Positions 6,864 through 15,772 are shown, counted from the stretch's first letter. The stretch is 22,783 bases of DNA from an uncultured Clostridia bacterium (GCA_934157205.1 CAKPHJ010000020.1:1-22783); one strand, 5' to 3'. Notes: generated from the sequence alone by a model not told the origin. Numbers and translations are program-made.

Positions 6864-8048
6864 ATGAAAGATTATTGGAAAGAACCAAAAGAAAAAAAGT
6901 TTAATAAAAAAAAAGCAATAATAGCAATAGTAATTATAATAATTTTAGTTTTAATTTTAACAACTTTTATTATATACAAAAAAAATGAGAATGCAAGAAA
7001 TTGGATAGACAAAAATATTTTAAGAAAAGAAGTATTACAAAATAATGCAGTTTCAATTGAACTAAAAGAAGATCAAAATGAAAACATATATGCATTTCAT
7101 AAATACATCGGAATATTAAATAAAAATCAATTTTCTATTTATAATGCATCTGGAAATAAAGAAAAAGACTTAGAAATTCAAGTTTCTAATCCTATATTTA
7201 ATTCATCAAATAGATTTTTAGTTATTGCAGAAAAAGGAGGGAAAAAGCTTTATTTAATAGAAAATAAAGAAATTATATGGGAAACTGAGGTGGAGGGAAG
7301 TATTTCACAAATTCATGTAAATAAAAATGGATATGTAGCAGTAGTTTTAGCAGATTCAAGTTATAAAAATGTAATTGCATTATACGAACCTCAAGGAAAA
7401 GGAAAATCAATGTTTAAAACATATCTTTCATCAACAAGAGCAACAGATATAGCTATTTCAAATGATAATAAACATTTAGCTATTGCAGAAGTGGATACAT
7501 CTGGAACAATAATTCAGTCAAATATAAAAATAATGTCTGTAGAAAAAGCAAGTTCAGATCCAACTAATTCTTTAGAATATAATATAAAAAGTGCAAGTGA
7601 TAAATTAATAACAAATGTAAAATATCAAGATAAAAATAAATTGCTTTGCATGTATACAGATTCAATAAGCATAATAGAAAATGGAGAAGAAAAAGAATTA
7701 GTAAACAATTCAGACAAAAAAGTAATTTTTCAATCAATTGAACTAAATAACAATATAGCCTCAATAGAAGAAAAATCATCTGGACTATTTACGGCAGATT
7801 CTGTTGTTAATATAGTAAATACTGAAAATAAAAATACAAAAGTATATACAGCAGATTCAGTAGCAAAAGAAGTTTATACATATGAAAACATTATTGCTCT
7901 AAATTTAGGTACGGAAATAGAATTTATTAGTACAGAAGGTTGGTTAGTAAAAAAATATATAGCTAATCAAGAAATAACAAATATTGTTGTTTCAGACAAT
8001 ATTTCTGGAATTATTTATAGAGATAAAATAGAAATTATAAATTTATAA
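6864..8048 (+). CDS. DUF5711-like membrane-anchored beta-propeller protein
   Basis: The 394-residue protein has a short basic cytosolic start (KEPKEKKFNKKK), one membrane helix at about 18-41, and an extracytoplasmic part of repeated beta-rich segments (for example NKNGYVAVVLADSSYKN and SNDNKHLAIAEVDTSG) that look like WD40/propeller blades. This layout matches the DUF5711 family of clostridia, whose function is unknown. The ribosome site is weak. It lies 33 nt before cvpA and probably shares its transcript, suggesting a membrane or envelope role. Family name is from memory of the sequence pattern. Confidence 0.72.
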   Translation: MKDYWKEPKEKKFNKKKAIIAIVIIIILVLILTTFIIYKKNENARNWIDKNILRKEVLQNNAVSIELKEDQNENIYAFHKYIGILNKNQFSIYNASGNKEKDLEIQVSNPIFNSSNRFLVIAEKGGKKLYLIENKEIIWETEVEGSISQIHVNKNGYVAVVLADSSYKNVIALYEPQGKGKSMFKTYLSSTRATDIAISNDNKHLAIAEVDTSGTIIQSNIKIMSVEKASSDPTNSLEYNIKSASDKLITNVKYQDKNKLLCMYTDSISIIENGEEKELVNNSDKKVIFQSIELNNNIASIEEKSSGLFTADSVVNIVNTENKNTKVYTADSVAKEVYTYENIIALNLGTEIEFISTEGWLVKKYIANQEITNIVVSDNISGIIYRDKIEIINL

Positions 8049-8081
8049 CGAAAAACTAAATAAAAAGGAGAGAATTTAATA

Positions 8082-8699
8082 ATGAACATAATAATAGATT
8101 TAATAATAATTGCTATTATAGCTTTTTCCACATTTACAGCATATAAAAAAGGGTTAATATCATTAGCATTAGGTTTAGTATCATTTATTATTGCAGTATT
8201 TGTAACAGTTATTTTATATAAACCAATTTCTAATTTTGTTATTAATGCAACTTTCATTGATGAAATGCTAGAAAATACAATATATGAAAAATCAAATGAC
8301 ATAATGGAAGAAAACACAGGAAACGAAATTAGTAATAAAGTTGTTGATTCAGCAAAAGAAAATATATTACCTGAAACAGCACGTACGCTTTCAATAAATA
8401 TTGTTCAAGGTGGAGTATTTTTAATTTTAATAATATGTGTAAGAATAGCTCTAAGATTTGTAAGTGCATTAGCAAATTTTGTTGCAAAAATGCCTATAAT
8501 AGAACAATTTAACAAAGCAGGAGGACTAATATATGGGGTATTAAGAGGATTACTTATAATTTACATGGCATTATTATTAATAAGTATTTTTGCAAAAATA
8601 GCACCAGAAAACGATTTATATCAAAATATTGAAACATCATATTTAGGAAAAACAATGTATGAAAATAACATTTTAAATATAATTTTTAAAAGTAATTAG
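8082..8699 (+). CDS. cvpA: CvpA family membrane protein
   Basis: The 205-residue protein has four predicted membrane helices: near 1-20, 28-50, 108-130 and 148-170. The start MNIIIDLIIIAIIAFSTFTA and the following YKKGLISLALG are the typical CvpA opening, and GLIYGVLRGLLIIYM is the conserved last-helix pattern. CvpA was first described for colicin V production; in most bacteria it affects envelope integrity. AAGGAGAG precedes the ATG by about 8 nt. It is the second gene of the DUF5711 unit. Confidence 0.9.
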   Translation: MNIIIDLIIIAIIAFSTFTAYKKGLISLALGLVSFIIAVFVTVILYKPISNFVINATFIDEMLENTIYEKSNDIMEENTGNEISNKVVDSAKENILPETARTLSINIVQGGVFLILIICVRIALRFVSALANFVAKMPIIEQFNKAGGLIYGVLRGLLIIYMALLLISIFAKIAPENDLYQNIETSYLGKTMYENNILNIIFKSN

Positions 8700-8717
8700 A
8701 TAAAGCCATCAAAAATA

Positions 8718-8746
8718 TTGCAATTTGTGCACAATTTTGTTATACT
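8718..8746 (+). promoter_or_regulatory. Promoter of the LCP gene
   Basis: TTGCAA (8718-8723), 17 nt, then an extended TGTTATACT with -10 at 8741-8746. The same extended -10 occurs at the toxin-antitoxin promoter. A start near 8753 excludes any translation start upstream of that point. Confidence 0.65.
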
Positions 8747-8775
8747 ATGGATATGAATATTTGGGAGTGAATATA

Positions 8776-10146
8776 TTGGAGAAAAAACAAATGAATAAAG
8801 AAAAAAAATATGAACAAATAAACAATAAAAAAAATAATAAAAGAAAAAAAATGAAAACATGGAAAAAGGTATTACTAATAATATTTGCTATATTACTAAT
8901 ATTATTAGGTGTTTTTGCATATAAAGTCCATATAAATGGTGGTGGAATGCAAGGAATGTTAGCAACAATGGTAGGACATGATGAAAACACAAAGAAAAAT
9001 TTAGGTGAATTTAGAGCATTAATATTAGGAATAAGTACAGATGAAGTTGGTTCTGAACTAACAGATACAATAATGGTAGCATCATATAATCCAAATACAC
9101 AAAAGGCAACATTATTATCAATTCCAAGAGACACATTTACTGGAAAAAACACAGCAAAGGCAACAGCGTATGAAAAAATAAATGCATTATATGGAAGAAA
9201 AAGCAGACCAGATGAAACATTAGCAGCTGTTAATGAACTTACAGGTTTAAACATAGAATATTATGTTGTAGTAAAAACAGAAGCATTAATAAAACTTGTA
9301 GATGCCATAGGAGGAGTTACATTTGATGTACCAATTGACATGAACTATGATGACACATCACAAAACTTACACATTCACTTAAAAGCAGGAGAACAAAAGC
9401 TAGATGGAGACAAGGCAGAACAGTTAGTACGTTTCAGACATAATAACAATGGAACATCATATCCTTCAGAATATGGAGACAATGACATTGGAAGAATGAG
9501 AACACAAAGAGAATTTGTAATGCAAGTTATAAAACAAACAGCAAAACCAGAAAATATTTTCAAATTAGGTCAAATATTAGATATTGCAAGCGAGTATGTA
9601 ATAACAAATATAGATATAAATACAGCAAAAGACTATATACCATATATTGTAGAGTTTAATACAGAAAACATAATTACAGCAACATTACCAGGGACAGTAC
9701 CTTCATTAAAAACAACAAACAATGTAAGTATATATGTAGTAAACAAAAAAGAAACTAAAGAATTAATAGAAAAAATATTTTTCAATAGAGACATAGAAAA
9801 TACAACAGATGAAAATAGTGAAAACGAAAATAATACAACAACAAATTCAACAACAAGCAGTAGTAGTAGCAGTAAATCAGAAATGAAAATAGAAGTATTA
9901 AATGGTAGTGGAGAAAGTAAAAAACTTCAAACAGTTGTTAAAAGCTTAGAGGGAGCTGGATATAAAGTAACAAGAACAGGAGCTACAAATGTAACATCAA
10001 AAACAACAATTATAAATAAAAAAGATGCAAAAGAAACTTACTTAAAAAACATAAAAGATGTTATAGGAGTAGGACAAATATCAAATAGTGAATCAAGCTC
10101 AAGTAAAGTAGATATAACAATTGTAATTGGAAAAGATTATGAATAA
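8776..10146 (+). CDS. LytR-CpsA-Psr (LCP) family cell-wall polymer transferase with LytR_C domain
   Basis: LCP enzymes attach teichoic acids or polysaccharides to peptidoglycan outside the membrane, using polyprenyl-linked donors. The 456-residue protein has a Lys-rich cytosolic start and a membrane helix at about 31-48. The LCP domain spans about 78-245, with DTIMVASYNP, LLSIPRDTF (lipid-phosphate-binding Arg) and GRMRTQREFV. A Ser/Thr-rich linker (about 345-368) leads to a C-terminal LytR_C domain starting KIEVLNGSG. The TTG at 8776 is chosen because GGGAGTGA (8763-8770) precedes it and the promoter excludes earlier starts. ATG 8791 with GGAG is a possible alternative. The gene is monocistronic and closed by a terminator. 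Confidence 0.93.
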   Translation: MEKKQMNKEKKYEQINNKKNNKRKKMKTWKKVLLIIFAILLILLGVFAYKVHINGGGMQGMLATMVGHDENTKKNLGEFRALILGISTDEVGSELTDTIMVASYNPNTQKATLLSIPRDTFTGKNTAKATAYEKINALYGRKSRPDETLAAVNELTGLNIEYYVVVKTEALIKLVDAIGGVTFDVPIDMNYDDTSQNLHIHLKAGEQKLDGDKAEQLVRFRHNNNGTSYPSEYGDNDIGRMRTQREFVMQVIKQTAKPENIFKLGQILDIASEYVITNIDINTAKDYIPYIVEFNTENIITATLPGTVPSLKTTNNVSIYVVNKKETKELIEKIFFNRDIENTTDENSENENNTTTNSTTSSSSSSKSEMKIEVLNGSGESKKLQTVVKSLEGAGYKVTRTGATNVTSKTTIINKKDAKETYLKNIKDVIGVGQISNSESSSSKVDITIVIGKDYE

Positions 10147-10158
10147 AAAATATAAATA

Positions 10159-10189
10159 AAAAGGGGCATAAATTTATTGTGCTCCTTTT
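10159..10189. terminator. Bidirectional terminator between LCP and carboxypeptidase genes
   Basis: AAAAGGGGCA (10159-10168) pairs with TGCTCCTTTT (10180-10189). On the plus strand it ends the LCP transcript; on the minus strand TGCCCCTTTTTATTT gives the U-tract for the convergent carboxypeptidase gene. Confidence 0.8.
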
Positions 10190-10223
10190 AATATTATAGG
10201 AAGTTAAACATTCCTATAATATT
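10190..10223. repeat. Perfect inverted repeat in convergent intergenic region
   Basis: AATATTATAGGAA (10190-10202) and TTCCTATAATATT (10211-10223) form a perfect 13-bp stem with an 8-nt loop. There is no U-tract on either side, so it is not a second standard terminator. It may stabilise transcript ends. Confidence 0.75.
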
Positions 10224-10232
10224 AAAATAACA

Positions 10233-10266
10233 ATGCACAGAAATTTGCAAAGCAAATTTCATGCAC
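10233..10266. repeat. Stem-loop flanked by ATGCAC direct repeats
   Basis: GAAATTTGC (10240-10248) and GCAAATTTC (10252-10260) form a 9-bp stem with a 3-nt loop, flanked by ATGCAC at 10233-10238 and 10261-10266. Function is unknown; it lies just after the stop of the carboxypeptidase gene. Confidence 0.6.
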
Positions 10267-10279
10267 TAACAAAGAGCGG

Positions 10280-11521
10280 TTACTTAGAATTTTTTGATTT
10301 ATGAAAAAATATTAAATAAGTAGCTAATAAAGCAATAACAATAATACCAATATTTAAAATTGAAAAAGGAATTGAAAAAGATTCCAAAACATCATGGCTA
10401 GCTAGTAAATTTGTTGTATATTCAGTATTATCTATTTTATATGTAGCAGTTCCAAGAATTGTTCCCTCATCAATTTTTGCAGAAATATTTTCATTTAAGT
10501 TTATTTCAGGTGTTATAGAATTTGTAGAAATTTCATTTGGTACAAGAGCAGAAATTGATGATTCTGCAATTAAATTTAAATCTTGTGTTTCTTTTGTAGC
10601 ATTTTGAACTTGAATTTGAATTATTACATCATCTTTAGAAACTATTTGATTAACAGAAAAATTATTATATCCGTAATCATAAAGTTTTTTTGTTTCAGTA
10701 AATCTTGTAGATACATTATTTGTAGTTTTACCACCTAATATAACGCAAATTAATTCTAAATCATTTTTATATGCGGAAGAAACAAGGCAATCTCCAGCTT
10801 CCGTAGTAAATCCTGTTTTTCCAGTTGTTAAATATTTGTAATATAAATTACTATTTGGATTTATTAAATCATTAGTTGAAGAATATTGACGAATAGAATG
10901 CAAATTAGTAGCAGGTATTGAGCAAGAAGCACTACCAGCTAATTGTCTAAAATCATCATTTTTAAGACAGTATTGCAATATTGTTGCAAGATCATGAGCT
11001 GTTGTGTAATGATTTGAATCTTGTTTACCAAATGCATTTGTAAAGTGAGTGTTAGAAAGGCCTAACTCATGAGCTTTTGTATTCATCATAGATACAAAAC
11101 TTTCAATAGATCCCCCTACGTGTTCAGCTAAAACATTTGCAGAATCATTTGCAGAATGAACTAAAAGAAGTTGTAAAAGTTGTTTTACAGATAATTGTTC
11201 ACCTATCTGAATTTCTGCATTAGCGTAACCTTCTGGAACAGATTGAACTGCATTGTAACTAGCTGTTATTATATCATTTAAATTGCAATTTTCTAAAGTT
11301 AGAATAGCTGTCATAATTTTTGTTGTGCTTGCTGGATACATTTTTTTGCTTGCATTTTTTTCATACAAAATTTTTCCTGTTTTGTTGTCTATTAGTAGTG
11401 CAGCTTCTGATTCAATCGAAGGTTTATTATTTGAATTTGCATATGAAATTTCAAGATTATTCATAAATAGTAGTATAAATACAATTATTAAAATACATAA
11501 ATTAGTAAGTTTGTGTTTCAT
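10280..11521 (-). CDS. D-alanyl-D-alanine carboxypeptidase (peptidase S11, PBP5/DacF type)
   Basis: This enzyme removes the terminal D-Ala from peptidoglycan stem peptides outside the cell and so limits cross-linking. The 413-residue protein has a signal peptide (about 1-28, ending EISYA) and the three penicillin-binding motifs: SXXK as STTK at 65-68, SXN as SAN at 123-125, and KTG at 235-237. A beta-rich C-terminal domain follows, then a final membrane helix (about 387-405) ending FFHKSKNSK, a membrane anchor rather than the usual amphipathic helix. ATG 11521 is chosen over ATG 11548 because AGGAG (11533-11529) lies 7 nt before it. It is convergent with the LCP gene and divergent from comEA. 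Confidence 0.94.
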   Translation of the reverse strand: MKHKLTNLCILIIVFILLFMNNLEISYANSNNKPSIESEAALLIDNKTGKILYEKNASKKMYPASTTKIMTAILTLENCNLNDIITASYNAVQSVPEGYANAEIQIGEQLSVKQLLQLLLVHSANDSANVLAEHVGGSIESFVSMMNTKAHELGLSNTHFTNAFGKQDSNHYTTAHDLATILQYCLKNDDFRQLAGSASCSIPATNLHSIRQYSSTNDLINPNSNLYYKYLTTGKTGFTTEAGDCLVSSAYKNDLELICVILGGKTTNNVSTRFTETKKLYDYGYNNFSVNQIVSKDDVIIQIQVQNATKETQDLNLIAESSISALVPNEISTNSITPEINLNENISAKIDEGTILGTATYKIDNTEYTTNLLASHDVLESFSIPFSILNIGIIVIALLATYLIFFHKSKNSK

Positions 11522-11550
11522 TTTCTTTCTCCTATAATTTCTTAACAATT

Positions 11551-11579
11551 ATGATACCTTATTTTTACAAAAAAAACAA
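11551..11579 (-). promoter_or_regulatory. Promoter of the carboxypeptidase gene
   Basis: On the minus strand TTGTTT (11579-11574), 17 nt and TATCAT (11556-11551). The predicted start is near 11544, about 23 nt before the chosen ATG. Confidence 0.5.
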
Positions 11580-11600
11580 TATTATGAAAGAAGGTTATAT

Positions 11601-12254
11601 ATGAAAAAAATAAATAAAAAAGTTGTAATACTAGCAATAGTTATAATTTTAGCTGGTATTGCTTATTATAATTATACAAAAGATGATTTGGTAATTGCAG
11701 AACCAAAAGAAGAAAATATTTTGCAAGAACAAGAAGAAAACGATGAAAATATAAAAGAAGATAGAAAAGGTTATAATGAAAAAATTTTTGTACATATTTC
11801 AGGAGCAATAAATAAAGAAGGAGTTTTTGAATTTGAAGAAAATAGTAGGGTAACAGATGCAATAGAAAAAGCAGGTGGATTAAAAAATAATGCGAGTATA
11901 AAAAATATAAATTTAGCATCAAAATTAGAAGATGGAATGAAAATATATATTCCAACAAATGAAGAAGAGAAAAAACAAACAAATAATGAAAATAGTACAA
12001 TTTATAATAACAGCGCTAATACAAATGTAGCAATAACAGAAAAATTGGAAACAAAGAACAATAAAAAAGTGAATATTAATACAGCAAGTCAAACAGAACT
12101 TGAAACTTTGCCAGGTATTGGGCCATCAACAGCTTTAAAAATTATAGAGTATCGAAATCAAAATGGAAAATTTAAAAAGATTCAAGATATTCAAAATGTA
12201 AGTGGAATAGGTGATTCAAAATATAAAAAAATTGAAAATTTAATAGTGGTATAA
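11601..12254 (+). CDS. comEA: ComEA-like DNA-binding competence protein
   Basis: The 217-residue protein has a membrane anchor (about 8-24) and an acidic linker. An SLBB domain follows (about 60-118, with VHISGAINKEGVFEF). Then comes a Gln/Asn-rich spacer and a helix-hairpin-helix domain (about 156-217) with VNINTASQTELETLPGIG and a second NVSGIGDSKY. ComEA binds double-stranded DNA outside the membrane and passes it to the ComEC channel. No comEC or other competence gene lies in the window, so it stands alone here. AGAAGG lies about 8 nt before the ATG. It diverges from the carboxypeptidase gene with only an 80-nt gap. Confidence 0.92.
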   Translation: MKKINKKVVILAIVIILAGIAYYNYTKDDLVIAEPKEENILQEQEENDENIKEDRKGYNEKIFVHISGAINKEGVFEFEENSRVTDAIEKAGGLKNNASIKNINLASKLEDGMKIYIPTNEEEKKQTNNENSTIYNNSANTNVAITEKLETKNNKKVNINTASQTELETLPGIGPSTALKIIEYRNQNGKFKKIQDIQNVSGIGDSKYKKIENLIVV

Positions 12255-12385
12255 ATGATTAATAAAAACAGCAAAATCTAAAAAAAATTTTTTTAATTTA
12301 TTATTTCTCATTAATTTAAAAAATAATATTTCAATATTTTATTAATATAAATTTTAAAAAAATATAAAAATATATAAAAAAGTTA

Positions 12386-12414
12386 TTGACAAAAAAATAA
12401 AATGATAGTACACT
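12386..12414 (+). promoter_or_regulatory. Promoter of the TetR-YhgE unit
   Basis: TTGACA (12386-12391), 17 nt and TACACT (12409-12414). A second candidate -10, extended TGGTATACT (12427-12435), lies 20 nt further on inside the putative operator. The rest of 12255-12520 is A/T runs with no gene and no clear comEA terminator. Confidence 0.6.
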
Positions 12415-12419
12415 GAAAT

Positions 12420-12435
12420 AGTGACCTGGTATACT
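12420..12435 (+). promoter_or_regulatory. Putative TetR operator
   Basis: AGTGACC-T-GGTATACT is an imperfect palindrome centred on 12427 with a perfect ACC/GGT core. It sits just after the main -10 and over the alternative -10, where an autorepressing TetR protein would act. CACT/AGTG half-sites (12411-12414, 12420-12423) overlap it. This is inferred from position and symmetry only. Confidence 0.4.
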
Positions 12436-12520
12436 AATTATATAAATACATATCAAAAACACTGTAAAATAAGTATAATTAACTATATCATCTTAACTAA
12501 TAAGAAGGGATTGATGCATA

Positions 12521-13087
12521 ATGAAAAGGGATCAAGTAATAGAATCTGCAAGAAAGTTATTTCATCAATTTGGTTTCAAAAAAGTATCTATGGATGAAAT
12601 TGCAAAAGAGGCTGGTGTAACTAAAAAAACAATTTATATGTATTTTGGAAGTAAAGAAGAATTGCTTCAATATTTTATACAAGAAGAAATAAAAAATATG
12701 GAAGAAATAGTTGAAAAAGTTGAAGCAAAGAATCAAGATTTTTTTGAAACAGTAAATCAAGCAGTATATGAAATATTACAATACAGAAAAAACCAAGATT
12801 TTTTAAATATAATAGCAAGAGAAGCAGAATGGTTAAAAAACCCAGTTATTGTAAATAGCTTAAATTTAATAGATTCAAAAATCCAAAATTATATAAAAAA
12901 TAAATTACAAAAAGCTCAAGAAAATGGCTATATAGAATGTTCTGACTTAGATGTAACTACATTCTTAATTTATAAAATGTATATAGCTCTAATATTTGAG
13001 TGGAATGTTAAAGAAAAAGAAATAAATGAACAAACATTAGCAAAAACAATTTCTGAAATATTAAGAAAAGGATTAAAAAAGGATTAA
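12521..13087 (+). CDS. TetR/AcrR family transcriptional regulator
   Basis: The 188-residue protein has an N-terminal helix-turn-helix typical of TetR: ARKLFHQFGFKKVSMDEIAK, then AGVTKKTIYMYFGSKEELL (about residues 30-50). The C-terminal ligand or dimer region is not recognisable. GAAGGGA (12504-12510) precedes the ATG. It is followed after 17 nt by the YhgE/Pip gene, a common pairing in Firmicutes in which the regulator controls the membrane protein. Autoregulation through the palindrome at 12420-12435 is plausible. Confidence 0.94.
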   Translation: MKRDQVIESARKLFHQFGFKKVSMDEIAKEAGVTKKTIYMYFGSKEELLQYFIQEEIKNMEEIVEKVEAKNQDFFETVNQAVYEILQYRKNQDFLNIIAREAEWLKNPVIVNSLNLIDSKIQNYIKNKLQKAQENGYIECSDLDVTTFLIYKMYIALIFEWNVKEKEINEQTLAKTISEILRKGLKKD

Positions 13088-13104
13088 GAAAGGAAGAAAT
13101 AAAA

Positions 13105-15333
13105 ATGAAAGATTTTGTTAAGAACAGTAAAGCTTTTAAAACAATTATTTTTATAGTCATTTTATTAATACCATTGATATATAGCTTCTTTTATTTAAAA
13201 TCATATTGGAATCCATATGGAAATTTAAGTGATATGAAACTAGCAGTTGTAAATTTAGACAAAGGTAAAGATGACGAAAATCAAGGTAAAGAATTTGTAC
13301 AAAGTTTAAAAGACAGTGATACATTTAAAATAGAAGAAGTATCAGAAGAAACAGCAGAAGAAGGTATGAAAAATGGAGAATACTATGCCGAAATACAAAT
13401 TCCAGAAAATTTTACAGAATGCTTAGAAAGTGGAGCAACAGAAGACAAACAAATTGCAAAAGTAACATATAGTCCAAATCAAGCAACAAATTATTTAGGA
13501 ACACAAATTATAAATAGTGCTGTAAAAACTATACAATTAAGTTTGCAATCAAAGGTAGATAAACAAATAATTGCAAATTTATCAGACAAACTAAATGAGG
13601 TACCAGACAGCTTACAAGAAATTAGTAATGGAGCAAACACAATATTAGAAGGTTCTGAAAGTTTAAATGATGGTATAAAACAAATTAGTGATGGAACAGG
13701 TACATTAAGTAGTAGTTATGAAGAATTTAATAATGGTGTAGAATCAGCATATACAGGAAGTCAAAACCTAGAAAATGGAATATCACAAGTTTCTAATGGA
13801 GTAAGCACATTAAAAACAGGAAGTGAAAGTTTAGACAATGCAATATCTCAAATAAATAATGGAGCAAATGAGTTAGCTTCAGAAGGAAGTAAAGGAATAA
13901 CAGACCTAGGAACAGGTGTAGAAAAATTAAATTCTGGAGCAGAAAATTTAAATAATGGTATAGAAAAATATGTTCCAGGTGTAGATAGCTTAGCAAAAGG
14001 AACAACATCATATGTAGAAGGAACAGAAAGTTTATTGAAAAATGTCGATGGATATTTTGCATCTGTTAATGGATTAGGAAATAAAACAGCAGAATTTATA
14101 GCAAGTCTTAACGCAATTGCAAAACAATATCCAAATGACGCAAACATACAAGCATTAGTTAAAAATGCAGAAGGATTGAATCAAGGATTTAGTGGATTAA
14201 AACAATATGAAGCAGGCATAAATGCTGGAAAGAAAAAATTGCAAAGTAATGACAATACATTAAAAGCAGGAGCATCAGAATTATTAAAAAGCGGAAGCGA
14301 AATAAAAGCTGGATCAAATAGTTTATATGCAGGAACACAAAGTTTACTTAGTGGAACACAAAATTTAACAAAAATAACACAAGGAATATCTACATTGCAA
14401 ACAGCATTAGTACAAGTAAAACAAGGAACTGTATCATTAAATACAGGAATTAACACTTTATCAAATGGAGCAAACACATTGTTAACAGGAGGAAATACTT
14501 TAACTTCAGGTTTAGCAACATTAAGTTCAAGTTCTAATACAATAGACAATGCACTTAAAACTTTAGACGAAGGAAGCAAAACTGCATATGATGGAAGTAA
14601 CCAATTAGTTTCTGGAGTAGAAACATTTAAAAATACAATTGATGAAGGATTAGAAGAAACAAAAGAACAATTAAAAACATTAGATGGAATTGATGAATTT
14701 GGAGAAGAACCAGTCAAATTTGAAACAGATGCATATGGTAAAGTAGATTCATATGGTATTGCATTTACACCATTATTCTTATGTATAGGACTTTGGGTAG
14801 GAGCTCTAATGGCATATGTGGTATTGTATTATGACCATGACGAAAGATTTGGAGTATTTGGAATGAGTACTAAAAATAAATTAGTACAAAATGTTATATA
14901 TTTAGTACTTGGTGCATTAGAAGGATTAATTACAAGTATATTATTAAAAATAGGATTAGGATTTGAAGTTCAAAATATGGCATTATACTTAGGAACATCA
15001 ATTTTATTAGGAATTGCATTTATGAGTATTATCCAATTTTTAATTAAAAACTTTGGAGATATAGGTAAATTCTTGGCACTTATAATTTTAGTATTACAAC
15101 TTGCGGCATCAGGAGGAACATTCCCAGTAGAAACAATAGACAAAGGATTCCAAATTGTTTCACCATTTTTACCAATGACATATGCAATAAAATTGTTAAG
15201 AGAAATTTTAGTACCAACAGCAACAAACTTTAAAGCAACATATATTGGTATTTTACTAGGAATTATAATTGTTACATGTGCAATTACATTTGTAGTAGAC
15301 ATTATAAAAAATAGAAAAAAAGAAAATGCATAA
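13105..15333 (+). CDS. YhgE/Pip domain membrane protein (ABC-2-like)
   Basis: The 742-residue protein belongs to the YhgE/Pip family, which includes the Lactococcus phage infection protein and ESX-type accessory relatives. There is one membrane helix at about 13-30, followed by LIYSFFYLKSYWNPYGNLSD, the classic family opening. A long extracytoplasmic stretch (about 170-530) has repeated helical units of about 7-11 residues of the type LNDGIKQISDG and LETGAQNL. Five to six C-terminal membrane helices form an ABC-2-like bundle (about 550-735), with LAASGGTFPVETIDKGFQ. AGGAAG lies before the ATG. The protein likely forms a long stalk across the wall. The transported molecule, if any, is unknown; some relatives act as phage receptors. 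Confidence 0.92.
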   Translation: MKDFVKNSKAFKTIIFIVILLIPLIYSFFYLKSYWNPYGNLSDMKLAVVNLDKGKDDENQGKEFVQSLKDSDTFKIEEVSEETAEEGMKNGEYYAEIQIPENFTECLESGATEDKQIAKVTYSPNQATNYLGTQIINSAVKTIQLSLQSKVDKQIIANLSDKLNEVPDSLQEISNGANTILEGSESLNDGIKQISDGTGTLSSSYEEFNNGVESAYTGSQNLENGISQVSNGVSTLKTGSESLDNAISQINNGANELASEGSKGITDLGTGVEKLNSGAENLNNGIEKYVPGVDSLAKGTTSYVEGTESLLKNVDGYFASVNGLGNKTAEFIASLNAIAKQYPNDANIQALVKNAEGLNQGFSGLKQYEAGINAGKKKLQSNDNTLKAGASELLKSGSEIKAGSNSLYAGTQSLLSGTQNLTKITQGISTLQTALVQVKQGTVSLNTGINTLSNGANTLLTGGNTLTSGLATLSSSSNTIDNALKTLDEGSKTAYDGSNQLVSGVETFKNTIDEGLEETKEQLKTLDGIDEFGEEPVKFETDAYGKVDSYGIAFTPLFLCIGLWVGALMAYVVLYYDHDERFGVFGMSTKNKLVQNVIYLVLGALEGLITSILLKIGLGFEVQNMALYLGTSILLGIAFMSIIQFLIKNFGDIGKFLALIILVLQLAASGGTFPVETIDKGFQIVSPFLPMTYAIKLLREILVPTATNFKATYIGILLGIIIVTCAITFVVDIIKNRKKENA

Positions 15334-15380
15334 AATAAATAGAACAATAAATAAAAAAAAGAATGTAAAAAGTAAAAAAC

Positions 15381-15419
15381 AAAAAGGTTTGAGTTAAAAT
15401 GTGACTTAAACCTTTTTTT
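15381..15419 (+). terminator. Terminator of the TetR-YhgE unit
   Basis: AAAAAGGTTTGAGT (15381-15394) pairs with ACTTAAACCTTTTT (15404-15417), with one G-U, followed by further T residues. Confidence 0.9.
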
Positions 15420-15493
15420 CTAGTATACAAAAGCCACAAGTGCTAGCTTTTTGAGATTTTTTTTATATTATTCTAATAATATTTTACGCAAAA

Positions 15494-15529
15494 AAAATAA
15501 GCTAAATAAATAATTATTTAACTTATTTT
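15494..15529 (-). terminator. Terminator downstream of tRNA-fMet
   Basis: AAAATAAG-C-TAAATAA (15494-15509) pairs with TTATTTA-A-CTTATTTT (15514-15529). On the minus strand a run of T follows. A weaker stem, AAAGTTT/AAACTTT (15591-15610), lies closer to the tRNA. The 80 bases between hold no gene I can support. Confidence 0.65.
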
Positions 15530-15611
15530 GTACTACTTATTACTTTTCTGGCAAACTGCAAGATATTGCAAAACCATCTACCCAAAAGTAAAAGTTTGTT
15601 TTTAAACTTTG

Positions 15612-15687
15612 TGGTTGCGGGGGATAGACTCGAACTATCGACCTTTGGGTTATGAGCCCAACGAGCTGCCAACTGCTCCACCCCGCG
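15612..15687 (-). tRNA. Initiator tRNA-Met (anticodon CAU)
   Basis: The 76-nt reverse-strand cloverleaf starts CGCGGGG, pairing with CCCCGC. The first base C faces A at position 72, the unpaired end that marks bacterial initiator tRNA. The anticodon stem carries three G-C pairs (TTGGG-CTCATAA-CCCAA), also an initiator hallmark. CCA is encoded (15614-15612). The T arm contains TAGTTCGAGTCTA. Confidence 0.96.
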
Positions 15688-15703
15688 ATGTTAATACTTT
15701 ATT

Positions 15704-15733
15704 ATTATACAGCTTGAAATATAAAATTGTCAA
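15704..15733 (-). promoter_or_regulatory. Promoter of tRNA-fMet
   Basis: On the minus strand a consensus TTGACA (15733-15728), an 18-nt spacer and a consensus TATAAT (15709-15704). The start is about 10 nt before the tRNA. Confidence 0.8.
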
Positions 15734-15772
15734 TAGTTTTTCAAAAAAAATTATAAAGGAGTTGAAAAATTT

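Noticed and set aside
8725..8775. Upstream TTG extension of the LCP protein
   Set aside because: It lies within the promoter spacer and -10, so it would not be transcribed from that promoter; the TTG at 8776 has its own ribosome site.
13600..14650. Repetitive DNA in the YhgE gene considered as a tandem repeat or CRISPR-like array
   Set aside because: The periodicity is at protein level (short helical heptad-like units) with variable DNA; no conserved repeats with spacers. No CRISPR array is seen anywhere in the window.
15541..15610. 24-codon minus-strand open stretch ending SCSLPEK just after tRNA-fMet
   Set aside because: It has no start or ribosome site, and part of it is the tRNA 3' end; no family recognised.
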